DNA from: JBECKW01 sp040235505
GTDB taxonomy: Bacteria; Desulfobacterota; Desulfobacteria; Desulfobacterales; JAFDDL01
Direction: 5' to 3'
Assembly: GCA_040235505.1 (NCBI GenBank)
Contig: JBECKW010000355.1
Span: 1-35,286 of the forward strand
DNA: 35,286 nt
The notes below the pieces were generated by a model. It worked only from the letters and a program-made list of their open reading frames with translations, ran no database searches and had not been told where the DNA came from. Shown here in pieces: positions 24,817 through 32,736 of the stretch. The position numbers were made by a program, and so were the translations under genes. How positions within the stretch are numbered: position 1 is the first letter of the stretch; each line of letters begins with the position of its first letter.

Positions 24817-26952
24817 ATGAAACTTATTCAAAGAATTATGGGACGTCGGCAGTTTCTAGTAGCCGCCGGCCTGGCATCCACGTGCGCGCTGACCTGCAAA
24901 AAACTGTCAAGGTTTCAGCTGCCCGCCGCAATGGCGGCCGAAAAGTCCGGAGTTGCCGGCATAAAGGGGGTCGGCAACAGATGTCGGCATCTGCTCTCAC
25001 CCCTTCGAATCAGAAACAAGGTGCTCAAGAACAGGATAATGCATTCCGTTTCTCCTAATTTCACGATGCAGGGGCCGGAAAATTATCCCGGCGAGGTGTT
25101 CAGGAACCATTATCTGAACATGGCCAAAAATGCTGCCATCGTAACGATGAGTATCAACCTGTTCGGGAAATATCCGAAGACCTATCATACGAAGGATGAT
25201 TTCCCAAATGACGAATATCTCTATGAAGCTTGGAACAGCTGGGAGCACATCGGGCACAACAAGTGGGAAAACATCCCCCCCGTCTGGAATTATATCGAAC
25301 GGATGATCAACGATATTCATACCGAAGGCGCCCTGATTATATACCCCGGTAAGGTCAGGATCAGCGACGATGACTTTATCGCGTCCGGAGAGGCATCCGG
25401 CCAGAAGAACGAGGTCGGTATGCAGCGGGCGGCAGAGGCATCGGGTGGCGGTTTCATGCCCGGCGGGGGAAGAGGACCCATGGGAGGGGCGTCCCAGAGT
25501 ATCGAAGATATCGTGGCGGAAGCAAAGGATGCAGCGGACCAGGGGTATGACGTATATCAGATGCGCTCTCCCACCCGTGAGGCGGTGGAGGCGGTCCGGA
25601 ATGCAACGGATCTGATCATAATGGCCTCTCTCAATCTCGGTGTAATCGGTACCGGCCCGAAGGATAATATTCCCGGGGTTGGAAATGTGAATCAGCCCAC
25701 CGCCGATGAGCTTGAAAGCGGCGTCGAAGCGACCAGAAAGCTCGAAGGCCTTGCCGACTTTGTCTATATCCGATCCGGCAGTGCGCATCCCAACAGCTTC
25801 TGCCAGGACCAGGACAGACCCTGGAGTCTTGCCTATGCCGAGGCCATCAAGAAGGCTGGTCTGAAGATCCTCACGTGCCCCGGTGCGGGATTCCACGATC
25901 CGGTGCAGAATGACGAATTTATCGCCAGCGGCCAGACGGATATGGTCAGCATGACCACTCCCTTTTTTGCCGATCCGGAACTGGTGAAAAAGGTGGCGGC
26001 CGGCAGGGCGGATGACGTCATACCTTGCTACCAGTGTCAGGACTGCCATGCCATCAGCATGGTGAAAGGGCCCCATATCGCCATGTGCGACGTCAACCCG
26101 GCGTGGGGAACGCCGGCCTACAAGCTTCAGAACATCAAGGCGCCTTTGATGAAAAAGAAGGTTGCCGTGATCGGCGGCGGCCCGGCCGGCATGAAAGCGG
26201 CCATCGTGGCGGCCGAAAGGGGCCACCAGGTGACGCTCTTCGAGAAGGATGCGGCCCTGGGCGGACTCATAAAGTTCTCGGATCACAGCCAGTGGCGGTG
26301 GAACATGAAGGTTTTCAAAGACTATCTGATCCATCAGGTGAACAAGAACGGCGTCGATGTGAAGCTGAACGCAGCGGCAACGCCGGAGATGATCAAGGCC
26401 GGCGGGTTCGACACGGTCCTCGTGGCCGCCGGCGCCGAGGTGGTAAAGTCTAGGATGAAAGGGGCGGACGCCGACAATGTTTTCGATATTCTGACCTGCT
26501 ACAGCAACAAAAAGGCCCTGGGGCAGAATGTGGTGATGATCGGCGCCGGAAAGCTCGGCACGGAGGCGGCCATCGGCATCGCCAAGGACGGCCACAAGAT
26601 AACCGTGCTGGCGCCCGGGGAAGAAATGATCGATATAGAAGATGTGGGCCCCCACAATGTCGGCAACCAGGAGCGCATATATAAAAACCATCCCAACTTC
26701 AGCCACCATATGAAGACCTTGGTGAAGAGTATTACCGGCGGGAAGGTCGTCTATACGGATTCAGAAGGCGCAGAAAAATCGATCAAGGCCGACAGCATCG
26801 TGATCTGGTCCGGCCTGAAGCCGAGAATGGACGAGGCCGAGAAGTTCTTCGGTTCGGCGGACGAGGTCCTTCTCATCGGTGACTGCACAGGTGAGGGCGG
26901 AAGAATTCACAAGACAATACGCAACGCCTTCTTTGTGGCTTCACAGGTTTAG
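24817..26952 (+). CDS. Tat-exported, divergent OYE-family flavoprotein
   Basis: This 711-residue protein has the domain order of FadH-type enzymes. A TIM-barrel-like part (about 60-385) is followed by four Cys (404, 407, 410, 424) for an iron-sulfur cluster, an FAD loop GGGPAG (453-458) and a further nucleotide-binding part. It begins with GRRQFLVAAGLASTCAL, a Tat signal, whereas this family is normally cytoplasmic. The barrel is degenerate: the usual QLxHxGR and HGYL..QFLSP signatures are not recognisable, although LSPLRIRNKVLKNRI at the start is. A Gly/Met/Pro-rich insert lies near 206-228 (GGGFMPGGGRGPMGG). The ATG at 24817 follows GGAG; the longer frame from 24496 overlaps flavoprotein 6 and is rejected. 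It may be a periplasmic reductase with a different active site or an electron-transfer subunit. Confidence 0.85.
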   Translation: MKLIQRIMGRRQFLVAAGLASTCALTCKKLSRFQLPAAMAAEKSGVAGIKGVGNRCRHLLSPLRIRNKVLKNRIMHSVSPNFTMQGPENYPGEVFRNHYLNMAKNAAIVTMSINLFGKYPKTYHTKDDFPNDEYLYEAWNSWEHIGHNKWENIPPVWNYIERMINDIHTEGALIIYPGKVRISDDDFIASGEASGQKNEVGMQRAAEASGGGFMPGGGRGPMGGASQSIEDIVAEAKDAADQGYDVYQMRSPTREAVEAVRNATDLIIMASLNLGVIGTGPKDNIPGVGNVNQPTADELESGVEATRKLEGLADFVYIRSGSAHPNSFCQDQDRPWSLAYAEAIKKAGLKILTCPGAGFHDPVQNDEFIASGQTDMVSMTTPFFADPELVKKVAAGRADDVIPCYQCQDCHAISMVKGPHIAMCDVNPAWGTPAYKLQNIKAPLMKKKVAVIGGGPAGMKAAIVAAERGHQVTLFEKDAALGGLIKFSDHSQWRWNMKVFKDYLIHQVNKNGVDVKLNAAATPEMIKAGGFDTVLVAAGAEVVKSRMKGADADNVFDILTCYSNKKALGQNVVMIGAGKLGTEAAIGIAKDGHKITVLAPGEEMIDIEDVGPHNVGNQERIYKNHPNFSHHMKTLVKSITGGKVVYTDSEGAEKSIKADSIVIWSGLKPRMDEAEKFFGSADEVLLIGDCTGEGGRIHKTIRNAFFVASQV

Positions 26953-26979
26953 TTCTTTTAACTTATATGGGGGAAAAAT

Positions 26980-27819
26980 ATGGAAACAAAGATTAAACAG
27001 TTAATATTATTTTCCGCATGGCTAATGATAGGGTTGTTTGCTTTCGTGGCTTGTGTTCAGCAGAAGACGGATAACAGCCAGGCAATCGAGGCGCTGAGAT
27101 TGGCCCAGCGTGCCAACGACCTGCAACAGTTGAATAACCTGATGAGTCTGCATGCCTGGTACCATTGTTCAATGCAGAACGATGTGGAGTTGGAAAAGAT
27201 CTGGTCCAAGAGAGACGATATCTGCTGGGCGCAGAATTCCGGGTACTGGGTAGGTCCGGAATCAATAAAAAAATATTATGGCATCAAGGAGGACCGTAAG
27301 AATACAATTGGTCAATTTGCCTGGCACACGATTACTTCCCCCGTGGTTGAAGTGGCGGGTGACAGACAGACCGCAAAAGGGGTGTGGTATACACCCGGCA
27401 TCGTAGGTGGGTTTAAAGACGGAAAAAGCAATTTCATGTGGATGTTCGAGAAGTATGGGGTCGATTTTATAATGGAAAACGGGGAATGGAAGATCTGGCA
27501 CATGCATGTATATACAGATGCCGCGTGGCCACTGGATGGAACGATTCAAGCGGGAGCTGGCTTGGGTGAGATGTTTGGTTCGGAATCCAAAACCGCAACT
27601 GATGAGAAGGCGGGTCAGCAAAGCAAAGAGGATTTGACCGGCATGAATCGCCCGCCGGACATAGCAAAGGTGAATTACTACACAACCACTCCAACGACCG
27701 AGGTCGTGTTTGTGCCCAGACCACCTGAGCCCTATGAAACATGGAGCGATACATGGAGTTATACAGATCCGAATGAATACGATACGTTCAAGGGCGCGTA
27801 CAAGGAATACAAAAAATAA
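26980..27819 (+). CDS. SnoaL-like lipoprotein 2
   Basis: This 279-residue protein has a lipobox ending FVAC (Cys25, Val at +2). An amphipathic helix (about 33-60) is followed by a SnoaL/NTF2-like fold with ENGEWKIWHMH as the late conserved strand. Its tail, VPRPPEPYETW, matches the Pro-rich C-terminal motif of the other two SnoaL-like proteins, and about 25 residues follow it. GGGGG before the ATG supports the start. It lies 27 bases after the exported OYE-like gene and precedes flavoprotein 7. The conserved active-site acid and base of characterised dehydratases cannot be confirmed by eye. A lipid-anchored isomerase, dehydratase or binding subunit is possible. Confidence 0.8.
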   Translation: METKIKQLILFSAWLMIGLFAFVACVQQKTDNSQAIEALRLAQRANDLQQLNNLMSLHAWYHCSMQNDVELEKIWSKRDDICWAQNSGYWVGPESIKKYYGIKEDRKNTIGQFAWHTITSPVVEVAGDRQTAKGVWYTPGIVGGFKDGKSNFMWMFEKYGVDFIMENGEWKIWHMHVYTDAAWPLDGTIQAGAGLGEMFGSESKTATDEKAGQQSKEDLTGMNRPPDIAKVNYYTTTPTTEVVFVPRPPEPYETWSDTWSYTDPNEYDTFKGAYKEYKK

Positions 27820-27842
27820 CATGGTCTGAGTTAAGGTAATCA

Positions 27843-27875
27843 GGAGTTCCCCATCAGGTCTTCGATGGGGGCTCC
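27843..27875 (+). terminator. Possible hairpin after SnoaL-like gene 2
   Basis: GGAG plus CCCCATC pairs with GATGGGG plus CTCC around an 8-base loop, with a small internal mismatch. A C/T-rich stretch follows but no clear T-run, so it may be an attenuator or RNA-stability element rather than a terminator. Confidence 0.3.
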
Positions 27876-27944
27876 CCTTCCCTGTTGAATAAGTTCAATT
27901 TAACAAATATCACAATGATTGTCCTTGCGGGGGAGCGAAAAACA

Positions 27945-29690
27945 ATGAAACCTTCAAAAGAAAACCAAGCAAAAAGCATCAGCCGTCGCGGCTTTTTAAA
28001 GGGTGTGACGATTTCAACCACAGGTGCTTTAATGGTTGCTGCCTCCTCCTATCCCGGCGTTGCGCTTGCGGCGGCCGGAGACGATAAAAAAAGCGTTGAT
28101 AAGCCGGCAAGCTGGAAAACACCCCCCGAGCCGATACCCGACAATAAAGTTTCCAAAACAATAGAAGCCGACGTCGTTATTCTCGGCGCCGGCATTTCAG
28201 GTGTTGCAGCCGCCCGATCCGCTGCGGAAGCAGGCGCTTCCGTAGCGGTAGTTGAAAAGCTTCCGGAAGATAAATATGTTTTTTTCGGCAATGAGATAGG
28301 TACGGTCAATTCCAGGTTTGCACTTGACGCCGGCGTTGAGAGGATTGATCCGCTGGAATTTTTTGATGAATGGCAGCGGCGCATGGGAAATCGGACCAAT
28401 CCCCTCCTGGTGAAGCAGTATGTCTATAATAGTGGCGCCGCCTGCGATTGGTTGCTCGAGTTGATCCCCGATCATTTTAAAGAAAAATTGCGAGTTTATG
28501 GAATTCCATACCCAAAGTACTACACCGGTTCAATAAACGGATTCAAGAACTGGGGAGGTACGATTCTTTTCTACGAGGGATACGCCTGGAGCGATGCAAT
28601 GAAACTGATGGTGGCCAAGGCTATAAAACTTGGAGCTTCTTTTCATTATGAAACCCCCGCCCGCCAAATCGTCAAGGAGGGGAAGAAAGTTGCCGGTGTT
28701 ATCGCCGAAGATGCCATGGGAAATTACGTCAAATTCGTGGCAAAAAAAGGCGTTTTGATCGCCTGCGGTGATTTCAGCCGCGATAAAGAGATGGTTGTTG
28801 ACCTCATGTCCGAGCACCTCGATCCGTCCAGGGATCAACTCGAAAATTTCCGAGGCATGGGCAGAGACGGAGACGGGCAGAAAATGGGCGTTTGGGCCGG
28901 CGGACGCATGGAAAGGGGCCCGCGCGCGATGATGAATACCATCGATATGGTCAGTTTGGCCGGGGCTTTTGGGAAAACTGCCTTTCTCCGCATGAATGGA
29001 AACGGCGAGCGCTATACCAACGAGGCCTCCTGGGCCTCGATCGCCCAGGGATTCCGGCAGCCCATTGGATCGCTTTGCGCAGTTTGGGATGCCGATTGGC
29101 GAAAGGAAATGGAATATCAGCCGCTTGATCACGGCAGTGTGGATCCAAAGCCCATAATTCTCGACCGTTTGGAAAAGGAATTGAACGCATTAATCGGCAC
29201 GGGCGCCGATGGCGGAATGGTTCATGGCACCGTCGGGGGCAGCGAAGAAGAAGGAGGCATGCCCTCCAAGCATTATTGCGCCGATACGCTCGATGAACTT
29301 GCGGACTATTTGGGCTATAAAGATCAGGCCAAAAATAACTTTCTTGCCACCATCGAGCGATACAACGAACTTGTCAAAAAGGGTGTTGATGAGGACTTCG
29401 CTAAAGACCCGAGTCTCATGCATCCTATTGCGAAGCCGCCCTTTTTCGGCACAGTTACAAAGAACGACATCCCGGCCGGCGCCATGGTGACCCTGGCCGG
29501 GTTGTTCATCGATGAATATCAGAGAGTCCTCGATGATAATGACGATCCCATTCCCGGATTGTTTGCAACAGGCAACTCTTCAGGCGGGCGATATTCCGTT
29601 GATTACATCACACCGATTTCCGGCAACAGTATTGGCTGGGCCCTCACCCTGGGGCGTATTGCGGGGAAGTATATTGCCGAATCCGGTTAG
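27945..29690 (+). CDS. Tat-exported FAD-dependent reductase/dehydrogenase 7
   Basis: This 581-residue flavoprotein of the fumarate reductase / ketosteroid dehydrogenase superfamily has Tat motif SRRGFLKG (Arg14-15) and FAD loop GAGISG (81-86). A GERYTNE block aligns with the catalytic-Arg segment of fumarate reductases, and the C-terminal FAD segment is GNSSGGRYSVDY. A Gly-rich insert with GTGADGGMVHG and EEEGGMP (about 420-443) lies at the same place as the insert of flavoprotein 5. The ATG at 27945 follows GGGGGAG; the in-frame TTG at 27885 would add 20 residues before the Tat signal and lacks support. It follows SnoaL-like lipoprotein 2 after a gap with a hairpin. No cofactor motif other than FAD is seen. 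Confidence 0.92.
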   Translation: MKPSKENQAKSISRRGFLKGVTISTTGALMVAASSYPGVALAAAGDDKKSVDKPASWKTPPEPIPDNKVSKTIEADVVILGAGISGVAAARSAAEAGASVAVVEKLPEDKYVFFGNEIGTVNSRFALDAGVERIDPLEFFDEWQRRMGNRTNPLLVKQYVYNSGAACDWLLELIPDHFKEKLRVYGIPYPKYYTGSINGFKNWGGTILFYEGYAWSDAMKLMVAKAIKLGASFHYETPARQIVKEGKKVAGVIAEDAMGNYVKFVAKKGVLIACGDFSRDKEMVVDLMSEHLDPSRDQLENFRGMGRDGDGQKMGVWAGGRMERGPRAMMNTIDMVSLAGAFGKTAFLRMNGNGERYTNEASWASIAQGFRQPIGSLCAVWDADWRKEMEYQPLDHGSVDPKPIILDRLEKELNALIGTGADGGMVHGTVGGSEEEGGMPSKHYCADTLDELADYLGYKDQAKNNFLATIERYNELVKKGVDEDFAKDPSLMHPIAKPPFFGTVTKNDIPAGAMVTLAGLFIDEYQRVLDDNDDPIPGLFATGNSSGGRYSVDYITPISGNSIGWALTLGRIAGKYIAESG

Positions 29691-29752
29691 AAGGACAACT
29701 TCAAACTGCATTTGTCGCCTTATTTATGCCCTTGTATACAAAGGAGGCAAAA

Positions 29753-30541
29753 ATGACCATTCAAAAAAGAGCCGTTAAAATACTATTGCTGGCGGGCGTT
29801 GTTTTGTTCGTTTTGGCAGGGTGTGGTAACTCGAACGTCGAAGAACGCCTCGCGAAATTGGAAGCAACCAATGCCCGATACCAGCAAAAAATTGACCATC
29901 TCGAGGCGATTCATGAAATCCAGAACTTGATGGGAAGATATGTATGGGAACATGAAGTGCAGAAGGACCCTGAATTTATCGATACCATGTATGCCGACAA
30001 TCCTGATGTCAGCTGGGAGGTAGCCCATCTGGGGCTCTACAGGGGCCGGGAAGCGGTTAAAGAAATTCTGGATGAGCATGGCCCGAAAGGGGGAACCATT
30101 GCACCGGGAACCCTGTTCGTACATACGCTCACGACGCCCGTTATAGAAATAGCGGAAGACGGCCAGAGCGCCAAAGGCGTGTGGAAGTCTCCGGGAGCTG
30201 AAACGATCACCGATCCCCAGACGGGGAAGTTGAGGGGAATGTGGTCATGGACCAAATACGCATGCGATTTCGTCAAAGAGGATGGCAAGTGGAAGATATT
30301 GCACTACCATGTGTACAGAATCTTTATGACACCTGCGGATATGAATTATACCGATGAGTATGAAATGAAAGTCTTGAAGAATGCCATCATGCCCTCCTCC
30401 GCCGAGGGTGGCACGGCTCAAGGGCATTCCTTGAGGGAGCCGACAACTTATGATAATCCCTTTACAACAACGTATGTTCCCGAATTGGTGCCCGCACCTC
30501 CGGAACCCTATAAGACATTCAGCGAGACGTTCAGCTATTAA
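29753..30541 (+). CDS. SnoaL-like lipoprotein 3
   Basis: This 262-residue protein has a lipobox ending LAGC (Cys24, Gly at +2). A heptad-like helix follows (about 29-58, with EERLAKLEATNARY), which could form a coiled coil. The SnoaL-like fold spans about 59-200 with EDGKWKILHYH as the late strand. The tail ends in VPAPPEPYKTFSETFSY, the third instance of the shared Pro-rich motif. The ATG at 29753 follows AAAGGAGG; the longer frame from 29726 adds nine residues ahead of the ribosome site and is rejected. It lies between flavoproteins 7 and 8 and is probably paired with flavoprotein 8 downstream, by analogy with the two other SnoaL-flavoprotein pairs. Confidence 0.82.
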   Translation: MTIQKRAVKILLLAGVVLFVLAGCGNSNVEERLAKLEATNARYQQKIDHLEAIHEIQNLMGRYVWEHEVQKDPEFIDTMYADNPDVSWEVAHLGLYRGREAVKEILDEHGPKGGTIAPGTLFVHTLTTPVIEIAEDGQSAKGVWKSPGAETITDPQTGKLRGMWSWTKYACDFVKEDGKWKILHYHVYRIFMTPADMNYTDEYEMKVLKNAIMPSSAEGGTAQGHSLREPTTYDNPFTTTYVPELVPAPPEPYKTFSETFSY

Positions 30542-30637
30542 CAATAGTGGCAAATAGCCGCACGGGAACATGCCATTATCATCGGTCGCTTGATCGCAGG
30601 ATCCAAATTTCCAACTATCATTTAAAGGGGGCACGTT

Positions 30638-32326
30638 ATGAGCAAGGCATCGAGCTTGACAAGAAGAAAATTCATGGCCGTAAGCTCTGCGGCGATTGCC
30701 GCACCGATCCTGATGAACATTCCAGGTACGGTTGTCGAAGCCAAAGGGGCCGAAAAATCCTATGATTTTACAGAGAAAAAAAGTTGTGATGTGGTTGTTC
30801 TGGGCGGAGGCGGCAGCGGCATGGTTGCAGCAGTGCGTGCGGCAGAGCTGACCGGTAAAAAAGTAATTGTTCTGGAAAAGGCCCCGGCAACCGGAGGGGG
30901 AGCCCAGTTTGCCAGTACCGTTCGTACCTTTGGCAGCAAATGGCAGGCAGAGCGCAATTTGCCGGACACGACCACAAAGTATGCCCGCGACATGATGGAC
31001 AATGTGTACTGGCGGCTGGATGAAAAGCTGGTCCTCAACTGCATTCGCGGCACAGGACAGTTCTTTGACTGGTTATGCGAACAGGGAGGCGACATTGGGG
31101 ATATGTTCGTCATCGGTCAATACACCGGCGCCATCGAGAGCGACCCCTTATGCCCCCAGATGGTTAGCGAAAAAACCGGAAAGCGCTTTGGTCGCTTCGT
31201 CATGGATATGATGAAGGAGAAATGCGAAAAATACGGTGTCGAAGTTCTTACGAAACATCCCGTGGTGGATGTCGAAGTGAAAAACGGAAAAATCGTTGCC
31301 GTTGTTGCGAAATCGGAAGCCGGCTATGTTCGTGTTGCCTGCAAAGCTTGTGTCATGGCAATCGGCAGTTGGATAAACAACGAAGAGATTGTGAAAAAAA
31401 GTTTCCCTAAATTCGTCGGAATGAAGAAGTGGATGGATCCCAGCGCACACATGAATCCCAATTACACCGGCGACGGCATCCCCCTGGCCGAGAAGGTCGG
31501 CGCATTTGTGGACTATGCCAGTTTCTGCCTGCGCATCATGGGCCCCATGTATGACTTGGCCAGAGACAAAGGCACCTCCAAGGTTTTTCTGGCCATGACT
31601 CAGTCGCCCTATATCATTACTGTCAACCTGGACGGCAAGCGCTATTGCGCCGAACCGGTTCAACATGTCGGGCACTTTACGGACGGCCAGGTGCTGGTCG
31701 ATCAGCCTCGCGGCTGGGCTTTCAATATATTTGATGAAAATACCCTTGCAGCCGCCTTCAAGCTTCCGAAATGCGCTCAGCCAGGTAAGGACGCCGATTC
31801 ACTGGGATGCTATAGCCTGACGTTCATGAAGCCCTTTGAATTGTCCCCGTTTCCGGACACCATGGAAGAAGTCCGCAGCAGTATTTCGGAAGGCTTTGCA
31901 AAGAAGGACCCATATATGTTCAAAGCCGACACCCTTGAAGAACTGGCAGACAAGATAGGTGTCAACAAAAAGAACTTCCTTGAAACGGTCCGGAAGTATA
32001 ATGAAAACTGCGAAAATGGCCGTGATTGGGACTTTTTTAAAAGAGAAGACTCTCTGGTTCCCGTTAACAAGCCCCCTTACTATGCCTTCCACGGTAAGCT
32101 GATGACCGACGGAGCTTTCGGCGGTGTAAGGGTCAACCCCGAGATGCAGGCGTACAAGTCCGGTGGTGGTCTTGTGGAAGGCCTCTATGTCACCGGTGAC
32201 TTTGCATCGGGCCGCCATATCAACATGGGGGGCGTGAAACACCAGGTGATAAACGACATTTCCTGGGCATTCTCCAGCGGTTTCCTGGCCGGAACAAATG
32301 CGGGCAAGTATGTACAAAGAGTCTAG
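30638..32326 (+). CDS. Tat-exported FAD-dependent reductase/dehydrogenase 8
   Basis: This 562-residue flavoprotein is of a different subgroup from 1-7. Its FAD loop is GGGGSG (56-61), and the whole N-terminal part resembles the cytoplasmic partial flavoprotein at 34606. The Tat signal is LTRRKFMA with Arg9-10. The GKRYCAE block corresponds to the catalytic-Arg region of fumarate reductases, and the C-terminal FAD segment reads GDFASGRHINMGG, with Arg-His where others have Arg-Phe or Arg-Tyr. GGGGG lies before the ATG. It is followed after 89 bases by a Tat-signal iron-sulfur mini protein, which could be its electron-transfer partner. This would be the only exported flavoprotein in the window with an obvious redox partner next to it. 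Confidence 0.92.
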   Translation: MSKASSLTRRKFMAVSSAAIAAPILMNIPGTVVEAKGAEKSYDFTEKKSCDVVVLGGGGSGMVAAVRAAELTGKKVIVLEKAPATGGGAQFASTVRTFGSKWQAERNLPDTTTKYARDMMDNVYWRLDEKLVLNCIRGTGQFFDWLCEQGGDIGDMFVIGQYTGAIESDPLCPQMVSEKTGKRFGRFVMDMMKEKCEKYGVEVLTKHPVVDVEVKNGKIVAVVAKSEAGYVRVACKACVMAIGSWINNEEIVKKSFPKFVGMKKWMDPSAHMNPNYTGDGIPLAEKVGAFVDYASFCLRIMGPMYDLARDKGTSKVFLAMTQSPYIITVNLDGKRYCAEPVQHVGHFTDGQVLVDQPRGWAFNIFDENTLAAAFKLPKCAQPGKDADSLGCYSLTFMKPFELSPFPDTMEEVRSSISEGFAKKDPYMFKADTLEELADKIGVNKKNFLETVRKYNENCENGRDWDFFKREDSLVPVNKPPYYAFHGKLMTDGAFGGVRVNPEMQAYKSGGGLVEGLYVTGDFASGRHINMGGVKHQVINDISWAFSSGFLAGTNAGKYVQRV

Positions 32327-32415
32327 CCTCAAGGGTGTCGCGTCGGGTTGTATCAAAACCGCTAATTTTTCATACAGGACCGAAAGGTTCGGCACGGGGA
32401 CATAGGGAGGATATC

Positions 32416-32688
32416 ATGGCTTCAGAGAATCCAACTTGGACCAGACGAAAATTTATAATGACAGGCGCTGCTGGAATTGTAGCAACACCGCTGCTGGCGA
32501 CCCTGCCGAATCTGATTATCCCCAAGGCCGAGGCGGTTGGATCGTTTAAACCGGCCGAGAAAGCGAGCCCTGATTTCGATCATTCCAAATGCAAGGGCTG
32601 CCAGGCGTGCACGATCCTTTTTTCCGATTGCCTGGCACTGAACAACCGCGTTTGCTGGTGTGAAACCGCGGAATCGATGCCAACTTGA
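32416..32688 (+). CDS. Tat-exported mini iron-sulfur protein
   Basis: This 90-residue protein has Tat motif TRRKFIM (Arg10-11), a hydrophobic segment and probable cleavage after AEA (residue 40), leaving about 50 residues. The mature part holds six Cys at 59, 62, 65, 72, 80 and 82. The first four, with C-x2-C-x2-C-x6-C spacing, suit one [4Fe-4S] cluster in a ferredoxin-like way; the last two form C-W-C. It is shorter than ordinary ferredoxins and lacks a second full cluster. The ATG follows GGGAGG; the longer frame from 32335 is unsupported. Its Tat motif is like that of flavoprotein 8, and the pair may form an exported flavin/iron-sulfur complex. I do not recognise a named family. Confidence 0.75.
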   Translation: MASENPTWTRRKFIMTGAAGIVATPLLATLPNLIIPKAEAVGSFKPAEKASPDFDHSKCKGCQACTILFSDCLALNNRVCWCETAESMPT

Positions 32689-32736
32689 GTCACCGGAAGC
32701 GGCTCCAAAATCTTTTCTTAGAAGAAAGGATACTCT

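Noticed and set aside
24997..26709. Long minus-strand open frames (also 1702-2613, 3567-4625, 9292-10659, 16128-17360)
   Set aside because: Each lies opposite a well-supported plus-strand gene in GC-rich DNA; their translations show no domain pattern and mirror the codon structure of the opposite strand.
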